Of a stretch of DNA of 64,000 bases, positions 33,101-45,883 are shown in pieces. The notes beneath the pieces were generated by a model, which saw nothing but the letters and a program-made list of their open reading frames with translations, was not told where the DNA came from and did not search any database. The DNA lies in assembly GCA_037903355.1 (NCBI GenBank), contig JBAJFE010000035.1, positions 310,001 through 374,000 of the forward strand, in the 5' to 3' direction. A program made the translations under genes and the position numbers. The number at the start of each line of letters is the position of its first letter. The stretch's first letter is position 1. This stretch comes from Trichuris trichiura (lineage: Eukaryota > Nematoda > Enoplea > Trichinellida > Trichuridae).

Positions 33101-35375
33101 TTAAAAAAATATCCTTTTTTAAAATATTCCATTCTGTTCATGATAGCAGTGTCAACTTCCCAGGCCATGTGCGCGGAACGATTGTGTGAACATGCCAATC
33201 CCATTTTAGTCGACCATTGTGCGTAGATGGGCCTTTGGCTCGTTTTTAGAAACGAAGCGGAATGCTTCTTTCATAAAACAATATTGCAGCAGTTCCAACT
33301 TTGTTGTTAGCGCGGTCGTTGCGCTCCGCTCCGCTCCAAATGCCACCGCTTCGCAGGATGCGCAGAGCGAATGGTTGGAACGGGTTTTCGCCGCTAAACC
33401 AGGACAATCTGCGATCTCTGTTTTTGAAGCAATAGTTGTCTTGGTTGAACGGTCATACGGATGGATGCCTTTTTTTATATTAGCTTCTGAAGCTTTTATT
33501 CGTCCTTTTCACTTTAAACCCTTTAGATACACGTTTTGACGCAATGTTTCGTCAATGATTTGGCACGTCAGCATTAGTTAAATACAAATCAAATACTTGG
33601 AAAATATTGTTGTACAAAAGAAAGCAAAATCTAGTACAAATTGTTTTGTATGAAAGTACAAACGCCTTTGCCAGAATCATGTCTGAAATGCAGCGTTCTA
33701 ATATGATCTCAAAGTCTAACTTTTTTGTTTGATGACGTAGGCTTTTTTTGCATCATTTGTACTTTTAAGCCATGAATCATTTTCCCTGATAACTATCATG
33801 GTCAATATGGACTGCCAGCCGAGCCTTAAAACTGAATCCGTATCTTCAATAGTTCACTGAGTTGTTTACTAGTGTTTGCCTACTTGCTGTAGGTGCATGA
33901 CTGTTTCTTCCTTGCTTTAGTAAGAATGACTTACGGCAAGCCCACTGTCGTTTAAACATGTCAAAACTTTGCGAATGAAACTTTCCTAAGCGATACATCC
34001 TTCAGCTTTGAGACGACGCGTTTTAGGAGTAGCTAGATTCAAAAAATGTACTCAACTTGACGGCATACTTTCTTCGAAAATGTTTTGAATTAAGTGAACG
34101 ACTGAAAACTGGCTTCCACTTTGATGCTTGTTGGGGTGCATCACTACACAGGTCAATATAATCAATGTGCTTAGCTGTTCCGCTGATTCCGCGTCTTGCA
34201 CCGTTGAAAGGCATTCAAACCCTTTCTTGCGTGAAGAATCTAATTATGGATCCAAAGAACCATTTTAACTTTTCTTCTAGCGCGGCAAGCTTCCTCGTCT
34301 TACTTTCCTTTTCGTCGTTCGTTACTTTCATGCTATCCTTTGCAGACTGCTGTACGCATGCTGATTAATGCAAAAATTATTTTTGTAAGACAGTTTAAGC
34401 GCTGCAGATATAAGGAAAGGCGACGTAGTTTACTCTAAGCGTACGCCTAGTTCCTGACGAAGCTTTAGGCATAAATTTTCATATCGCGTTCTTGCCAGGA
34501 TAATTTTGAAAAATGCTTGTGAAACATTACCGCTCCTTCCAGCGGTTCAAGCCTTCGGAAATGCATTATAATCAGTAGGAGGTAGGGCGCATCTCTTGGC
34601 TGTTTCCCAGCGTACATATTCAAACTGGCATTCTCGAACACCCAATACGGACGGTCTGACCTGCGTTAGGGAATCGCTTGGAAGAGCGACATTTCTCGCT
34701 AAAAGAGTGTACACCAGCGAAGCAATAACCTGCCATGCTGCGACGAATTATTGATGCAGCCTACAGGGCAGAATTCCAACTTAATTGGATATAGTAGTAA
34801 TTGATTTATAACGTTCTCTTACCTATTTAGAGAAAATCGAACGCTCTCGAGCTGTACTGCGGATATCGCCTATGTTTTCTAAATGTCATTAAATTATTTC
34901 TTACTTTAATTTATTGCGCTGTTCCAGAAATTTTAAAATAAAGATTTGGACACGCTCAGAGGTCGACCTCTAAATTTGGATATGTAATTGTCCGTAGCAT
35001 TGCTATTTCGATAAGGTCGGCTTTGACTTTCCATCTTTTCCGCGCAGCGCACTCACCCTTTTCCTTTTTAAAAACTGAATCGTCATATTGACGTGCGACA
35101 GGAAATTGTGGCAGCGGAACTGATAGTCTCCATTATGACCATTACTCAGCGATGGTTGTTTAGGGGCAACGTACCGCGCAAGAGTTGCAGAGATTACTTG
35201 GAAGTTTAAAGTGAAAATTGCAACTATGTTAGATGGTTCAGTTGACTTAGAAAAACAGCTGGATAATGTCCTGCTTAGGAAGTAAACGTGAACGATATGG
35301 AAGTCGGTCAGGAACCGGTTCGCTTTGTCAGTCTTTCCGATGATATGCATATGCTGTGCATATGAACCACTAGTC
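30137..35375. other. Long stretch without a recognised gene
   Basis: AT-rich, non-coding by eye. The + strand open frame at 33219-33539 contains CGCTCCGCTCCGCTCC and a region of mixed composition but no recognisable domain or clear splice pair. No inverted repeats or tandem arrays stood out. Confidence 0.3.
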
Positions 35376-35504
35376 ATGACCGGCCAGACGGGACAGAAAC
35401 TGCCGCGTAATAGGTTTTATAAGTCTCACCTGGCGCTTGGTATTGCCAGTCCACTAAACGCTGATTATGTCAGTTACTTGTTCGACCCTGAGATCTGCAG
35501 TTGG
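35376..35504 (+). CDS. Candidate coding exon, unrecognised
   Basis: A 43-codon open segment begins with ATG shortly after a possible acceptor (accactag) and ends at a gtactt donor in phase 0. Its protein (MTGQTGQKLPRNRFYKSHLA ... FDPEICSW) has ordinary amino-acid composition, unlike the Phe/Leu/Lys-rich noise around it. No domain was recognised and neighbouring exons were not found, so this is a weak call. Confidence 0.25.
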
Positions 35505-38323
35505 GTACTTGGACGCGGCATGGCAACACGTCAACGTTGAGTGAATTAGGTTCGAAGGATTTTTTCCATATCTTGTGCTTTAAGAACCTAATGCAGCTAA
35601 ACGGAATTAAAATGTTATCCGCAAAAAGGTTTTCTTTGGTTTTTGTCTAATATGACAGCCAATTTGCATAATAACGTCTAGGTGGGAGACAATGCCTTGA
35701 GTGAACTATATTGTAAGCTGTTCAGCGCTTCCGTTTCGATGTGGCCTTGTGACATGGCACTACACTGCAGAAGAAAGGAATATATAACGTTTGCTTAGCT
35801 TGAAAAAGATTAAGTTACGGTAGTTTAAATTTCGAGAACAGCTGATTTGTTAATTATCTCTTCAGTTGATGCTTGGCGAAACATTTTGAATTCAGATTAT
35901 TTATGCGCAAGTTTTCCACTACCGTACTTAACTGCCTGTATAGCTTTTGTTTGTCAGCAGGAAAAAAAATGATGAGCAAACAGCGGGTTTCTGAGCTCAA
36001 AAGCTTAGTACAGTTTAAATACTTAAATACTCAAAAAATAAGTAACAGCTGCATAAATATTCGTATTTTCTTGGGGAAACAAAGTATATTTGTTTTGCTT
36101 ACGTTGTTCCCTCAAAAAATATGCAGACTAACTGTGGACTAACGAAATTCGTTATTGGTGGCGCTACTGTGCATAGAAGAGGAGCAATTCGCTAGACAGT
36201 AGATCATTTGGACAAGCACGTGAAAGGCTAGTTGGAATAACCCTTGCAAATGAAAGTGAACCCTTTTTGCAATTTTCACGTGCACTTCCGTTTACTGAGG
36301 CCGTCCTTTAATTGCCCGTGACGGTTCAGTGCCGAAATAAATTATTCCAATTGGCGCAGCTTTTTGTTTTGCGAAATGCTTGGCTGAATTTAGCAAAATC
36401 AGTTTCATCCTGCGAAAAGCTTCGTTTCTTCCCATTCTTTTTTGCTGTCCTTCCGAACGGATACTTTTTAAGTGCCATCTTTCTATCCGCGCGACCGCCG
36501 TTGCTGTATTCCAATATTCGCATGCTTGTGGCTGTTTGGTTGAAGCTTATTTATGAGCTGGCAACGTTGTCGATTTCTTCTAAAAATTTGGGTGCCCCAT
36601 TTCGCCGAATAGAAATGAATTGGGCGAAAGTTGTCAAACTGACAAAGCAAGTGCGCGTGTGCTTGTGAAATGCGTTCGTTCGAACAATGCTTTTGCATCC
36701 GTTATTGTCGCTCGCTGAAAGCGTAAACTGTTGACGAAATTGTTCACACCCTAGCTTCAACAGACGGCCAAGCTTTGAGATACAAATGCTCGTGACAGGC
36801 TCAAGTTATCGAAGCTCGTTTAAAACATTAAATTCAGTCAACATGAGCAACGCAGCTGTGGTGCCTGTTGCTGGATAAGTTATCTGCAAGCTGGCTAATC
36901 ATATGTTTCCATTTGTGACAAGTACTAGCAACTGTGGAGTGAGATGAGCTAGTCTGCATTCTCGCTCAAGTGGTTATTAACCTTCTTAAATGTTTAGCTC
37001 ATCGATAGAATAGCCTGCGACTGCTTCTGCTATTAGAACCTGCTTCTTCCACAGAAGTACTTAGAATTTTCTTGAATTGAACTAATAAAAATTCTGGCAT
37101 CAGGGCCATTGCTTTTTCCAAATAAGGTCTGCCCTGTCCACGTCCTCATTTCCAGTATTTAAGGAAAACGGCGTTTTGAAAAGTGAAGGAGCGCTAAAGT
37201 TCCTTTTACATTCTATAACCGTGTGCGGGCAGCTCAATTCACTTGAAGGTAGCAGCTGATAATTGTGTTGGCTTAGTCACTGGCGAAATTTATTCTTGAA
37301 TACCCGCAGCATTTATGGGACGTAATGAATAAGTGCTAACGCTTGAGCGTCCTGAATTGAGCAATTTCAAAGGGGTACCTTTCCAATAGCGTTCGAGCGA
37401 CAGAAAGGCAATGTATTGGTAAAACTTTTTGTTTTTCGCCTTTGTCAGTCTTCTTATCGTAGTATTACTAGCTTTGACTGTGCGCGATCAGTAACCTTAG
37501 AATTGCTGTCATCGATTTCACGGCGAAAATTTGCTTTTGCAGCTAACGGTGAGGAATGAACGTCAGTGTCTTCATACGTAATACCCTTTGCGTCGAAAAG
37601 AGTTCCATGGTGTTTTATGAATTTTTAACTTCCCCATGCGTGACGACTGCGTTCTTTATTATCCATTAAGGACCGTATGAAGTATGTATTTCACAAAAAT
37701 TTAAGCTATAATTGAGCTCAGGCTCGTCAGTGAGAATAGTTGATCAATTGTCATGGATTCCTGTGTCCCAGTGAAGTAGACTGAGACCAATTTGACGATG
37801 CAGAGGGCAGTGCCTACCTTACCTGATATTTTTCCTTGTTTTTCATTCACATATACGCAGCTGGTTCAGCATTATGAGCTTACAAGCGGGTGTGCCTCCT
37901 TTTCGCTGAGCGATCTGTGAGTTCGTTGCAGATCGTTTGGCTCATGCGGGCTATCTTAAAAAGATCAAAGGTATTGCCGTTTGTTGAGAAATCCGCCTGC
38001 TATCTGATGTTTCAAAGGTACGTCATCATCAGTCATATTATTAATTCAGGAGGTCGTTTTTAGTCGAACTTAAATGTCATTAGAGCCATCACCGCGTAGA
38101 CTATAAATCATATGATAGAATTTTTAAGCTTTTCTGCTTCTCTGACGTTTGGACGATTTCACTTTCCTAGTCTTTTCAGAGTTTCTAGCAGCATAAAGCG
38201 TGTTTAAGTGTGCACTTATCTTGGTGCCATTGTGTTCCATTCAAGATGTTGCGAGCAAACGTTGGCCAGATTTTAGGCTTGGTATCTAAGTGGTCATAAC
38301 AGGTTTGGAGCCTTGACTGGCAG
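35505..38323. other. No gene seen
   Basis: AT-rich. Open frames at 36312-36668 (+) and overlapping ones on the - strand are mutually incompatible shadows with no splice or domain support. Confidence 0.3.
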
Positions 38324-38446
38324 TTGGGGGAGGGTGAAAAGACGTGGAGAAGCCATCCGGCAACAAGCTGTACTTGCTCAACTGTTCCTCAGCCTTCCAT
38401 TGGTAGCATCAATGAGACAAACTCATCTCGTGCCGTTCAAATACCC
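38324..38446 (+). CDS. Candidate coding exon, unrecognised
   Basis: It follows an acceptor (gactggcag) and ends at a gtgaag donor after 41 codons in phase 0. The protein is Ser/Thr/Pro-rich (GEGEKTWRSHPATSCTCSTV, then PSIGSINETNSSRAVQIP). The frame actually stays open to a stop at 38519, so it may be a terminal exon instead. It lies ~860 bases upstream of the carbonic anhydrase start on the same strand but is not needed for that gene. Confidence 0.25.
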
Positions 38447-39308
38447 GTGAAGTTTGTTTCCAACTTAGAAAATGTTCGACTGGCCATGCTTAATTCACTG
38501 AAGAACTTTAACTATTTTTAATGGGCTTTCATTTGCTAGCTTGGCAGTTTCTTTGCACGTCTTTCTTTTTCCCGCCTTTGCAGACAGTATTTTCTTGGTA
38601 AGGTAGACAAATCGCTTGAGATGGTAATGATTTATAAGGGAGTCGTAGCCCCAGTTATTTTGCAGAGCATTTTTGGGCAAACGTATTGAGCAGTGCTTGA
38701 ACGAATTAGCATAGAACACAAAGTACGTCATGGGTCACTTTTCCCTGCTGCTGTATTGCGTTGAAATGTCTGCAAAACCGGTAGGCAAAAATGCCGATGG
38801 TGCTTATGCAAATTACTGACTGTTGACGATCGTTCAGTTTTAACATATGCGGACTCCTGATTACATGATAAAAAACCCTTCTAAGCAGCGGCCTTGCATC
38901 CCCATCACGTAACGTATTTTCATCTTGGAGGCGAATAATCGCTGCGTTTTATTTCTCTACTTCTAACTCGGCTCAGAGTCAGTCGTATGCAGCAGATCGC
39001 TCTGTGCTTTGAAAATGCGTTTCTTTCAGCTTTGCCCGTGGCTTGCCAAAAACTGCTTTCAAAAACCGCAGTATGGACGCTGTGCATCACTATTCGTTAC
39101 CTTTTGACGAAACATTCTTACGACTGATACTTGACGTCGTGTTGCTCAACTGTTGCTCAATTTGCTGATAGCTCATTTCTTGCGTTACCGCTTTCATAAC
39201 ATCCGTTGCTGGCGTGGTTGCCAATCGTTATCCTTCGTCATTCTCGTGGACGTGGCAACATTGCATTGCTGTTTGTGTACCAATAAGCGGAAAAAGGACT
39301 AGCAGACA

Positions 39309-42300
39309 ATGGAGCTGCCTCATCATACTTACGTTCTATCCATCCTCTTATTCTGTACCATCCTGCCAGATGTAGTTTTAGCTGCGGAATGGGATTACGA
39401 CAGTATATGGCATGGTCAGCGTTGACTGTCTCTCTACGAAATAAAAGTTTTTCCATTAGTTTAGGTCCATCTAACTGGAGCCGTATCGCTTCACCACTTT
39501 GCGGCGGGAAAAAGCAGTCACCCATTGCCTTATGGCTGAACGAGCTGGATCTCCTTCTTGCACCTACAGATTTACCCTATCTGCAGTTCGACAACTTGAA
39601 TGCAACTGTCAGCGGCGCTAAAATTGAAAACAATGGACATTCAGGTAATTGCTTTTCCTCTGCATATATTATTTCTGGAAATTCTTTAATTAACCCAGTA
39701 ACAACTGGGGCTTTTTTAAAGCAGTAAAAGCAGCAGAAAAGGAAGAATAAGAGCAGCGTTGGCGAAGCTTTATTTCAATGTTCTTTCGACAGACTAGGTT
39801 GCAATGAATTGATTTTGTAGCCTTTTCTTTTCTCTATTGGATAATATTGCTTTTCCATTAAAAAACTGCGGTAGCAGATGGTTTGCAGAGATGGAAAGCT
39901 CCCTCTTCTCTCAGGCAACTTTTGCCAGGTTGCACCTTGTCTGCTAGCGAAATTGAAAAGGGGATTTTAAGAATAGGCCACTCGCTTGTTGGTCGAGGTT
40001 ACACTGCCTTCCCACGGGCGTTCTCCTGACACTGCGACGAACACGTGGCGCGAAAAATTCATTTCGAAATTCCGTTAGGCTGTTGGGAGGTTTGCTTCAG
40101 GCAAGGGCTAATCGCAGACCACCTTGAGAGTAGCCACCGCTGGCACCAGCGTCAGTTTAAGTGCTTTATTTTCCTATGCCTATACTGCGGAACAGCAACG
40201 CGCCTGTTCATTGTTGCCTTTCGCTTACGGCTTTACGATGTGCAGCTCCGGAAGAAAGTACAATGAAGTCGTCTCATCAACTAGGCGCGCTCAGTCAACA
40301 ATGGAGTAGCTTACGATTTCAGCCATTTGACTTGCAAAGAATTGTTTAAAATTTGCATAGATAAAGCAGGCATATTATGGGCCTTCTGATTGTAAATTAT
40401 TCTTATGTTTAAAGCAGCCTTTCTCAGCGTAATCGGCTATTTATTACTCCCAACAGCTTCAGTATTTTATCAGGAGTATCTTAAGTTGTTGGAGGCATGA
40501 TGCTAAAATTTGAATTGGTATCATGCGGGCATCGCGTTGCATTGTTTTGCCTCCGTTTATCATAGGCTGAGAAACTGAGTTTTTACTTTGACAGTTGCTC
40601 TTATCTTGTTAGCTGAAGCTGAAAATGCAAAGACAAATTGTTAATGCTAATTTTGGTCAGTTGATGTTGTTTAATCACGTGGCCGCCCATTGCGTACGCA
40701 TTCTAACTCGTTAACGCTTTTCTCAAACGACTTGTCCTTGTAATTTTGACTTGCGCTTACGTCCGATGCTTTAAGGGAGAAAATATGGTTTTCTTCTTCA
40801 GTTTTGAAGTTTCTGTTCCCAGAGCACCTGTGTTAAATAAATTTCCGCGCTACAAATTGATAATACGTTTTTGCGCAGTAAGATTAATGGTTGGCTGAGG
40901 CTGTTTATTCATCTACGCGTGCAGAGCTGAAAGTTTTCTTATACAATTCCTTCATTATTATAGATAGCGCGTCTATTGGTTTTAACTTTATCGGGTAAAC
41001 CGTTTTGAGCATTCGGTTAATCAACTGGGAACCTGTCTATGGGTAGTGCAGCATTAGCTGTTAACGTTTGAAAACAGGTTCATCTGACAGCCAGAAGAGT
41101 AGTCAGGTTTGTTTCCTCTTAACACCTATGGTGCGAGTTAGCCTGTTGGCAATCCGTCATTATTATCGCTGTATACTAGACAGCCATGCGTTGGACATTT
41201 GCACGTATGCCTTATTACTGAACAACGCGTTTTGTTCAGGGCCTGTACGACCTGCTTTCCTACTGATTTTTTGTTGTTTGACAGAAGGTTGCCCATTGCA
41301 ACTTTGATGCGAAAGCTTCTGTCACCAATTGCTCAAAATTATGACGCGCACATATGCCACAAATTAACAGAGTTGTGGAACTGTGAGTAGCTCATAGGCG
41401 AAGTGATTATCGAGACAGCAAACTGGACAGGAATGTTCGACGGTCGAACGCAAGGAATTACACGCAACGTTGACGTTTTAAAATTTTTAAAACATAACGA
41501 CCTGTCTCTGCAAGTCTGACGCTATAAAAGTACTTTTATTTTTTAACTTACTGTTTCAGCAACTGTTTTGCGGAAGCGTAAACTGCGAGGATTGTAAACA
41601 ATGATAAGGCAAAATAAATAAAATAGTAAAAGAGAAATGCTAATAGGCTAAAAACAAAATAAGATAATTTTCCTACTTTTCTTCACTTGAGGCTTTTTTC
41701 TTGGAGGCTGCTTAATATTTGAAATGATGGGGCAGCAGGAATCTTGAAATGTATTCCTTTTCCATTGCAGGCGAGCTGGCGCCTAAGACGCAATTAGTTC
41801 TGAAAGCGCCGCTCAACAAAAGGTTGAGAAAACTGAACCTGAGATTATTAACACCATTGATTTCCTCCATTTATTAATAATTCGCTGCCGCAGCCAAGCT
41901 ACTGCGCTTCAATGCAATGACGTCACTGAACTGATATTAAGTACGCTGAAAACGCCTGCTTCTTCATATGTTGTCTTCTTAGACGTCATTAGAATTTTTA
42001 TCGAAGGCAAAAGGTCATATCACGTCACCACAACCGAACGGTTCTTATCCTTTTACTAGTATTGAGGAAAAGTTGTAACAAAATTTGTTTTCTTAATTAG
42101 TTTAGTTACGTATTTACATAAGTTATGAAATGTTAGCGGTTTCACGCTCCACTGTTGCAGTTCAGGTAACGATTCCTCAAAGCGTTAATATAACCCTGCG
42201 AGGAGGACCGTTAGAATATGTTTATCGCCTGATGCAGTTCCACTTTCATTGGGCAAAAGTGGACAATCTTGGTTCGGAGCATACAATTGGGGATACGCAC

Positions 42301-43038
42301 TATCCGCTTGAGGTAACCGCCCTTTCCTGGATTAATGATTAGAATTACTTTCTTCACTTAAAGGCTCATTTTGTACACATGTTTGAGGAGGCGCGGGAAA
42401 ACTCCTCTGTCACCAGGCAGTTCATAGCTGTGGTCGGTGTATTCTTCAAGTTGCTGCACGGCAGTTTCAATCAAGTAACTCCGCTGGAACCTTTCGTTAA
42501 AGACATAAAGTCACTGTCCCACAAAGGTTATCGTGATAGATGTTGGGATTGCGGTTATTCCGATTTTTGCAGGTGATCAAGTCGTCCTCAACTTTTCGTT
42601 AGATATTAACAGCTTTTACCCGGCGAGACGCAGTTCATATATTTCGTACGTTGGTTCCCTCACAACGCCGCCGTGTTCAGAAAATGTCCAATGGATATTG
42701 TTGACAGATCCGATACCTATAACCAAAGAGGAAGTACGTTTCTGTTTGTTGCATTTGAAGTTTGAATTCAAAAGCAAAATGACATAACATTGCGTAGACA
42801 TTGCTGATTCTTTCTATTCAAGCTTGAGGCATTCCGAAATTTGCATGCAAACAGAAGGTTCGAAGGGGAAAAATGGCTTGAATTCAATTACAGACCAACA
42901 CAGCCGCTGTACAACCGAGATGTCCATTGGGTTCAGGAGCGAAAAACGAAGAGCTCCCAAGCGGCATTGCAAGGTTCCTCGATTGTAATACTGTCCATAC
43001 TAAGCGCTCTTTGGCTCCCAAAGCTTTACTGGCTTTAG
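39309..43038 (+). CDS. Secreted or GPI-anchored alpha-carbonic anhydrase
   Basis: A zinc enzyme that interconverts CO2 and bicarbonate. Exons 39309-39414, 39465-39644, 42161-42312, 42364-42526, 42573-42733 and 42823-43038 join in phase to give 325 residues. Residues 1-25 form a signal peptide ([18 protein letters not shown]). Family landmarks: [16 protein letters not shown] with the proton-shuttle His at 94; FHFHW giving zinc ligands His123 and His125; EAHFVH giving the third ligand His148; and [10 protein letters not shown] with the active-site Thr. The last 20 or so residues are hydrophobic ([18 protein letters not shown]) after a Gly-Ser-Ser, as for a GPI-anchor signal. The enzyme should therefore be active at the cell surface or in the secretory path. 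Acceptor 42823 was chosen over one six bases later because it restores the family's LEAFRNL. Four introns are 46-89 bases and intron 2 is 2.5 kb. An AATAAA lies at 43161. Confidence 0.93.
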
Positions 43039-43160
43039 GCACATACGGTTTGAACTTTTTGATCCTGCCTTCCCGTCAGCTTAGTCGTTTCCCGCCCGTT
43101 GGATAGAGCCACACATTGTTCTTCTTCCTGTGGAGGCGTTTTTTCCAACTGACTCATAAA

Positions 43161-43166
43161 AATAAA
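43161..43166 (+). terminator. Poly(A) signal for carbonic anhydrase
   Basis: AATAAA about 120 bases after the stop codon, in the interval between the two convergent genes. Confidence 0.55.
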
Positions 43167-43477
43167 ATAATTTTACCAATTAATTGTTCAGTCAATTGAG
43201 CTTTCCCAAGTCCGGCGTCATGCGACTCATCTAATGAATTTTTATTACAGCATTTAAAAATGAATTACAATAAACGTATCCATGAAGAAGCTACTTTTTG
43301 CCTTGGTCGAACTAATTGCATATGAATGATTGATGAAAATTCTTGTACTGCCTTGCAGCGTTTTTATTTGCTTTGGTCAGCCGGAAAACCGGAGATAAAT
43401 GTCTCACAGACTTTTTGAATGCTTACTTGCTCAACATACTTCCGTGTTTGAATAGGAAGTCCAAGTTTGAGCGCTCA

Positions 43478-43483
43478 TTTATT
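43478..43483 (-). terminator. Poly(A) signal for the metalloprotease
   Basis: tttatt on the + strand, that is AATAAA on the - strand, about 64 bases beyond the stop codon of the convergent metalloprotease gene. Confidence 0.5.
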
Positions 43484-43546
43484 TCAGCAGACTCAGCGGT
43501 TTGAATGGGAGATTTTTGGACTAGAAGTTATGATGAGCTCACGTTA

Positions 43547-45883
43547 TTACGACGTCAACTTTCGCGTCCATATGTGCTTCAGGTAACGGTTTATATCTGG
43601 AAAATGACCACATAAAGTAGAAAAAAGGAGGAGAGCAATTTTACAAGCTGTCCAAGCCCATGGAGCATACATATACCGTATACCACGTATGTCATCATCA
43701 CCAAGTTTGAATAGTGGATCGTACGGGCGGTTTATTGGAAACATGACTGCATTATAGTCGTTTGAATGCTCTAAGCCAAGTAGATGGCCGATTTCGTGCA
43801 TTGCCGTCTGAAGCACAAAACGTTTAACTAATTCTTTTAAAAAAAGGTGCTCAGTTCACCTGGTACAGATTGATGCCATCAGCCATGTACAGGGTCCATT
43901 GTTCATCAGCGTCAAAATGAAGATTGCCATTTGTTGGATAAAATCCGTGAGCAACTATACCAGCTGAGCAACAAAAATTATTATAAAGTGGTGTACGCAA
44001 CTGTTAAGGCGGTAGCATTGTTTAGGGCAAATATTTACTATATTTAAGATCAGTCTGAATGTTAGCTGCTCTGTAAGTCGTCTGTGCAATCTGACTTTTC
44101 TTGTAATACGGTATTCTTATCCGTCAGGCTAGTACTCGTCAGGTGCATCTGCAATGGCGTTTAAAAACGATCGAAGCTTTAAGTAGATCGGACCCCTGTT
44201 ACGAAGTCTTGTGTAAACATTATGCAAATTCCTAGGAAATTATTGGAAATAAAAAATTGAATCTCGAAAACAGCATGTTTCTTGAGCCCGTCAAATTGAT
44301 AAAGCGTGGCCTGTAATTAATGAATAAGAAACTTCCCGAACTTTGCAAGAACTTTTCCAATGCTATATTTCTTAGAGTCATCATCGGTTTCTTCAACTAG
44401 AGTGCATTTGTGTTAGACTGCCGAATGGCATGCTGACGTGTCTTAAACGTTATGTTGAATATTCCGTAAAGGCACTAATGGCGTTAGATCTTATTATGAA
44501 TTCGAAAGTTTTGTATCCGTCCTTGGAAACAACCGGTTTACCAAATTTTTAAATACTATGATGATTATTAATAATAAGTTAACAATGGAGTAACTGAGGA
44601 TACCTTTGAGTCTACTGATGTCGGACTAATAATGGGGCAAGGCATTGCCGCTATTATTCATATTTTACTCTACGGGGATTTCAAGGGACCATCTGCTACA
44701 TACTGAACTTGCTTCTAGAAGCACTACGGTAAGAGGAATACTAAAGCAAAGACAAAAGATGAGAATTGTTCTGAGGCCATTTCTCAACTCTTAGAGAAAT
44801 GCAGGTTCTTTTCCAGCAGCACGCGACAATCCTTCTCTAACCTTACTGGCGAGCCTGCCGGTTATTTTTTCCCGCCCTTCTCTTAACCTAAGCCAACTGT
44901 AAATTTTATGTTTAGGCTTAGGTTTAAGTAGGAGTAGCATAGGTAGGCTGGCAAACTTACAATATGACAGTGAGGCATTCAACCGAAAATTCTCTAGGAC
45001 TTTCCCGCTTTTTAATTCTCATTCGTTGAAAACGAAGTTGCTAAGCCATTTCAAGTACATCTGCGGAAAGATTTAGGCAGTCTTTAAGAAAAACTACACT
45101 TTCAGACAAAGAAATGTGTTCAACGGAAGGTTGTGCCTCTAGAATTTGCGTGCACAAAGGTTTTAAAAAAGAAAGGCTTTCCCGATAGTATTTTACGTTT
45201 TCTTTTCCTTGTTCGAAGCCTTCGGAAATTCTCTTGCTTCAGTATACATTAACATTATCCGTAGGCGTAGACAAAGTCTCACCTCTTCCGTCAAATGGAA
45301 GTGAGTCGTTGTGGTCACCACGCGCAAAAAATATGTTGATATTGGCTTTGCTATCCGCATTTTCGTGCTCAGAAAACTGCAATGCACGTTTGCTAGCCGA
45401 CGACCAGTCGTTGAAAGCTCGATGGAGTGTTGTTCTGCAAAGAAGAAAGTTCACTCCGCCGTAGGACGGCACCCTAACCTGACTATGGCCTTTTCATATT
45501 TTCCCAAAAGATTGTGCGGGTCGTCTAGCCTCCAGGTGAGCCTCCTTTTGAGCCATTTCGCGCCATGCGGAACTAAGAAAGCAATTTAATAACAGCTGCG
45601 ACAAAACTAGTCCCAAATCAACAAGGGAGCTCTACTGATTCGAAATGCATCATAGAACTAAATTCTGAAGGATCTCTTATGCTGACTGAGATTGCTCTCA
45701 GCACTTCTTTGACAAAGGCGGGAGCACGGAGGAGAAACGACATTAGCTTTCTGCTTACCAAATCGTTTACGACGACGGACTGAAGAAAACGAAGGATTGC
45801 CGCACCGTGGCTGCATCATCATACGCAATGTTTCTGAGTTCAGAATACCATCAGGACTTAGGCCAGCATCAAGCTGGAAGCGC
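43547..45883 (-). CDS. Matrix metalloprotease (matrixin), 5' end not found
   Basis: A zinc endopeptidase for extracellular matrix, made as an inactive zymogen. Exons on the - strand: 45759-45883, 45479-45572, 45283-45434, 43860-43963 and 43547-43807; all phases agree. The first found exon gives the end of the propeptide: a cysteine switch MQPRCGNPS, then RRRKRF, a furin-type cleavage site. The catalytic domain follows: KWLKRRLTWRL, AIVRTTLHRAFNDWS, ANINIFFARGDHND with LPFDGR, AHGFYPTNGNLHFDADEQW, then the zinc site HEIGHLLGLEHS, the Met-turn NAVMFP and DDDIRGIRYMY. There is no hemopexin domain; the frame ends in a 30-odd-residue tail with a hydrophobic run (CKIALLLFSTLCGHF). The signal peptide and first propeptide exon must lie above 45883 but were not identified. 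The switch has Ser where Asp is usual. Confidence 0.9.
44793..44980 (+). repeat. Dispersed hairpin repeat, copy 3 (in a metalloprotease intron)
   Basis: Starts agaaatgcaggttcttttc, has cttaacctaagcc / ggcttaggtttaag as its inverted core around ttttatgttta, and ends gcaaacttacaatatgacagtgagg. One of the most complete copies. Confidence 0.7.

Noticed and set aside
36312..36668. A 118-codon + strand open frame with hydrophobic segments
   Set aside because: Three overlapping frames on the opposite strand are equally open and there is no splice or domain support.
42537..42572. An apparent 36-base intron in carbonic anhydrase
   Set aside because: A position recount gives 42527-42572, 46 bases, in line with the gene's other short introns.
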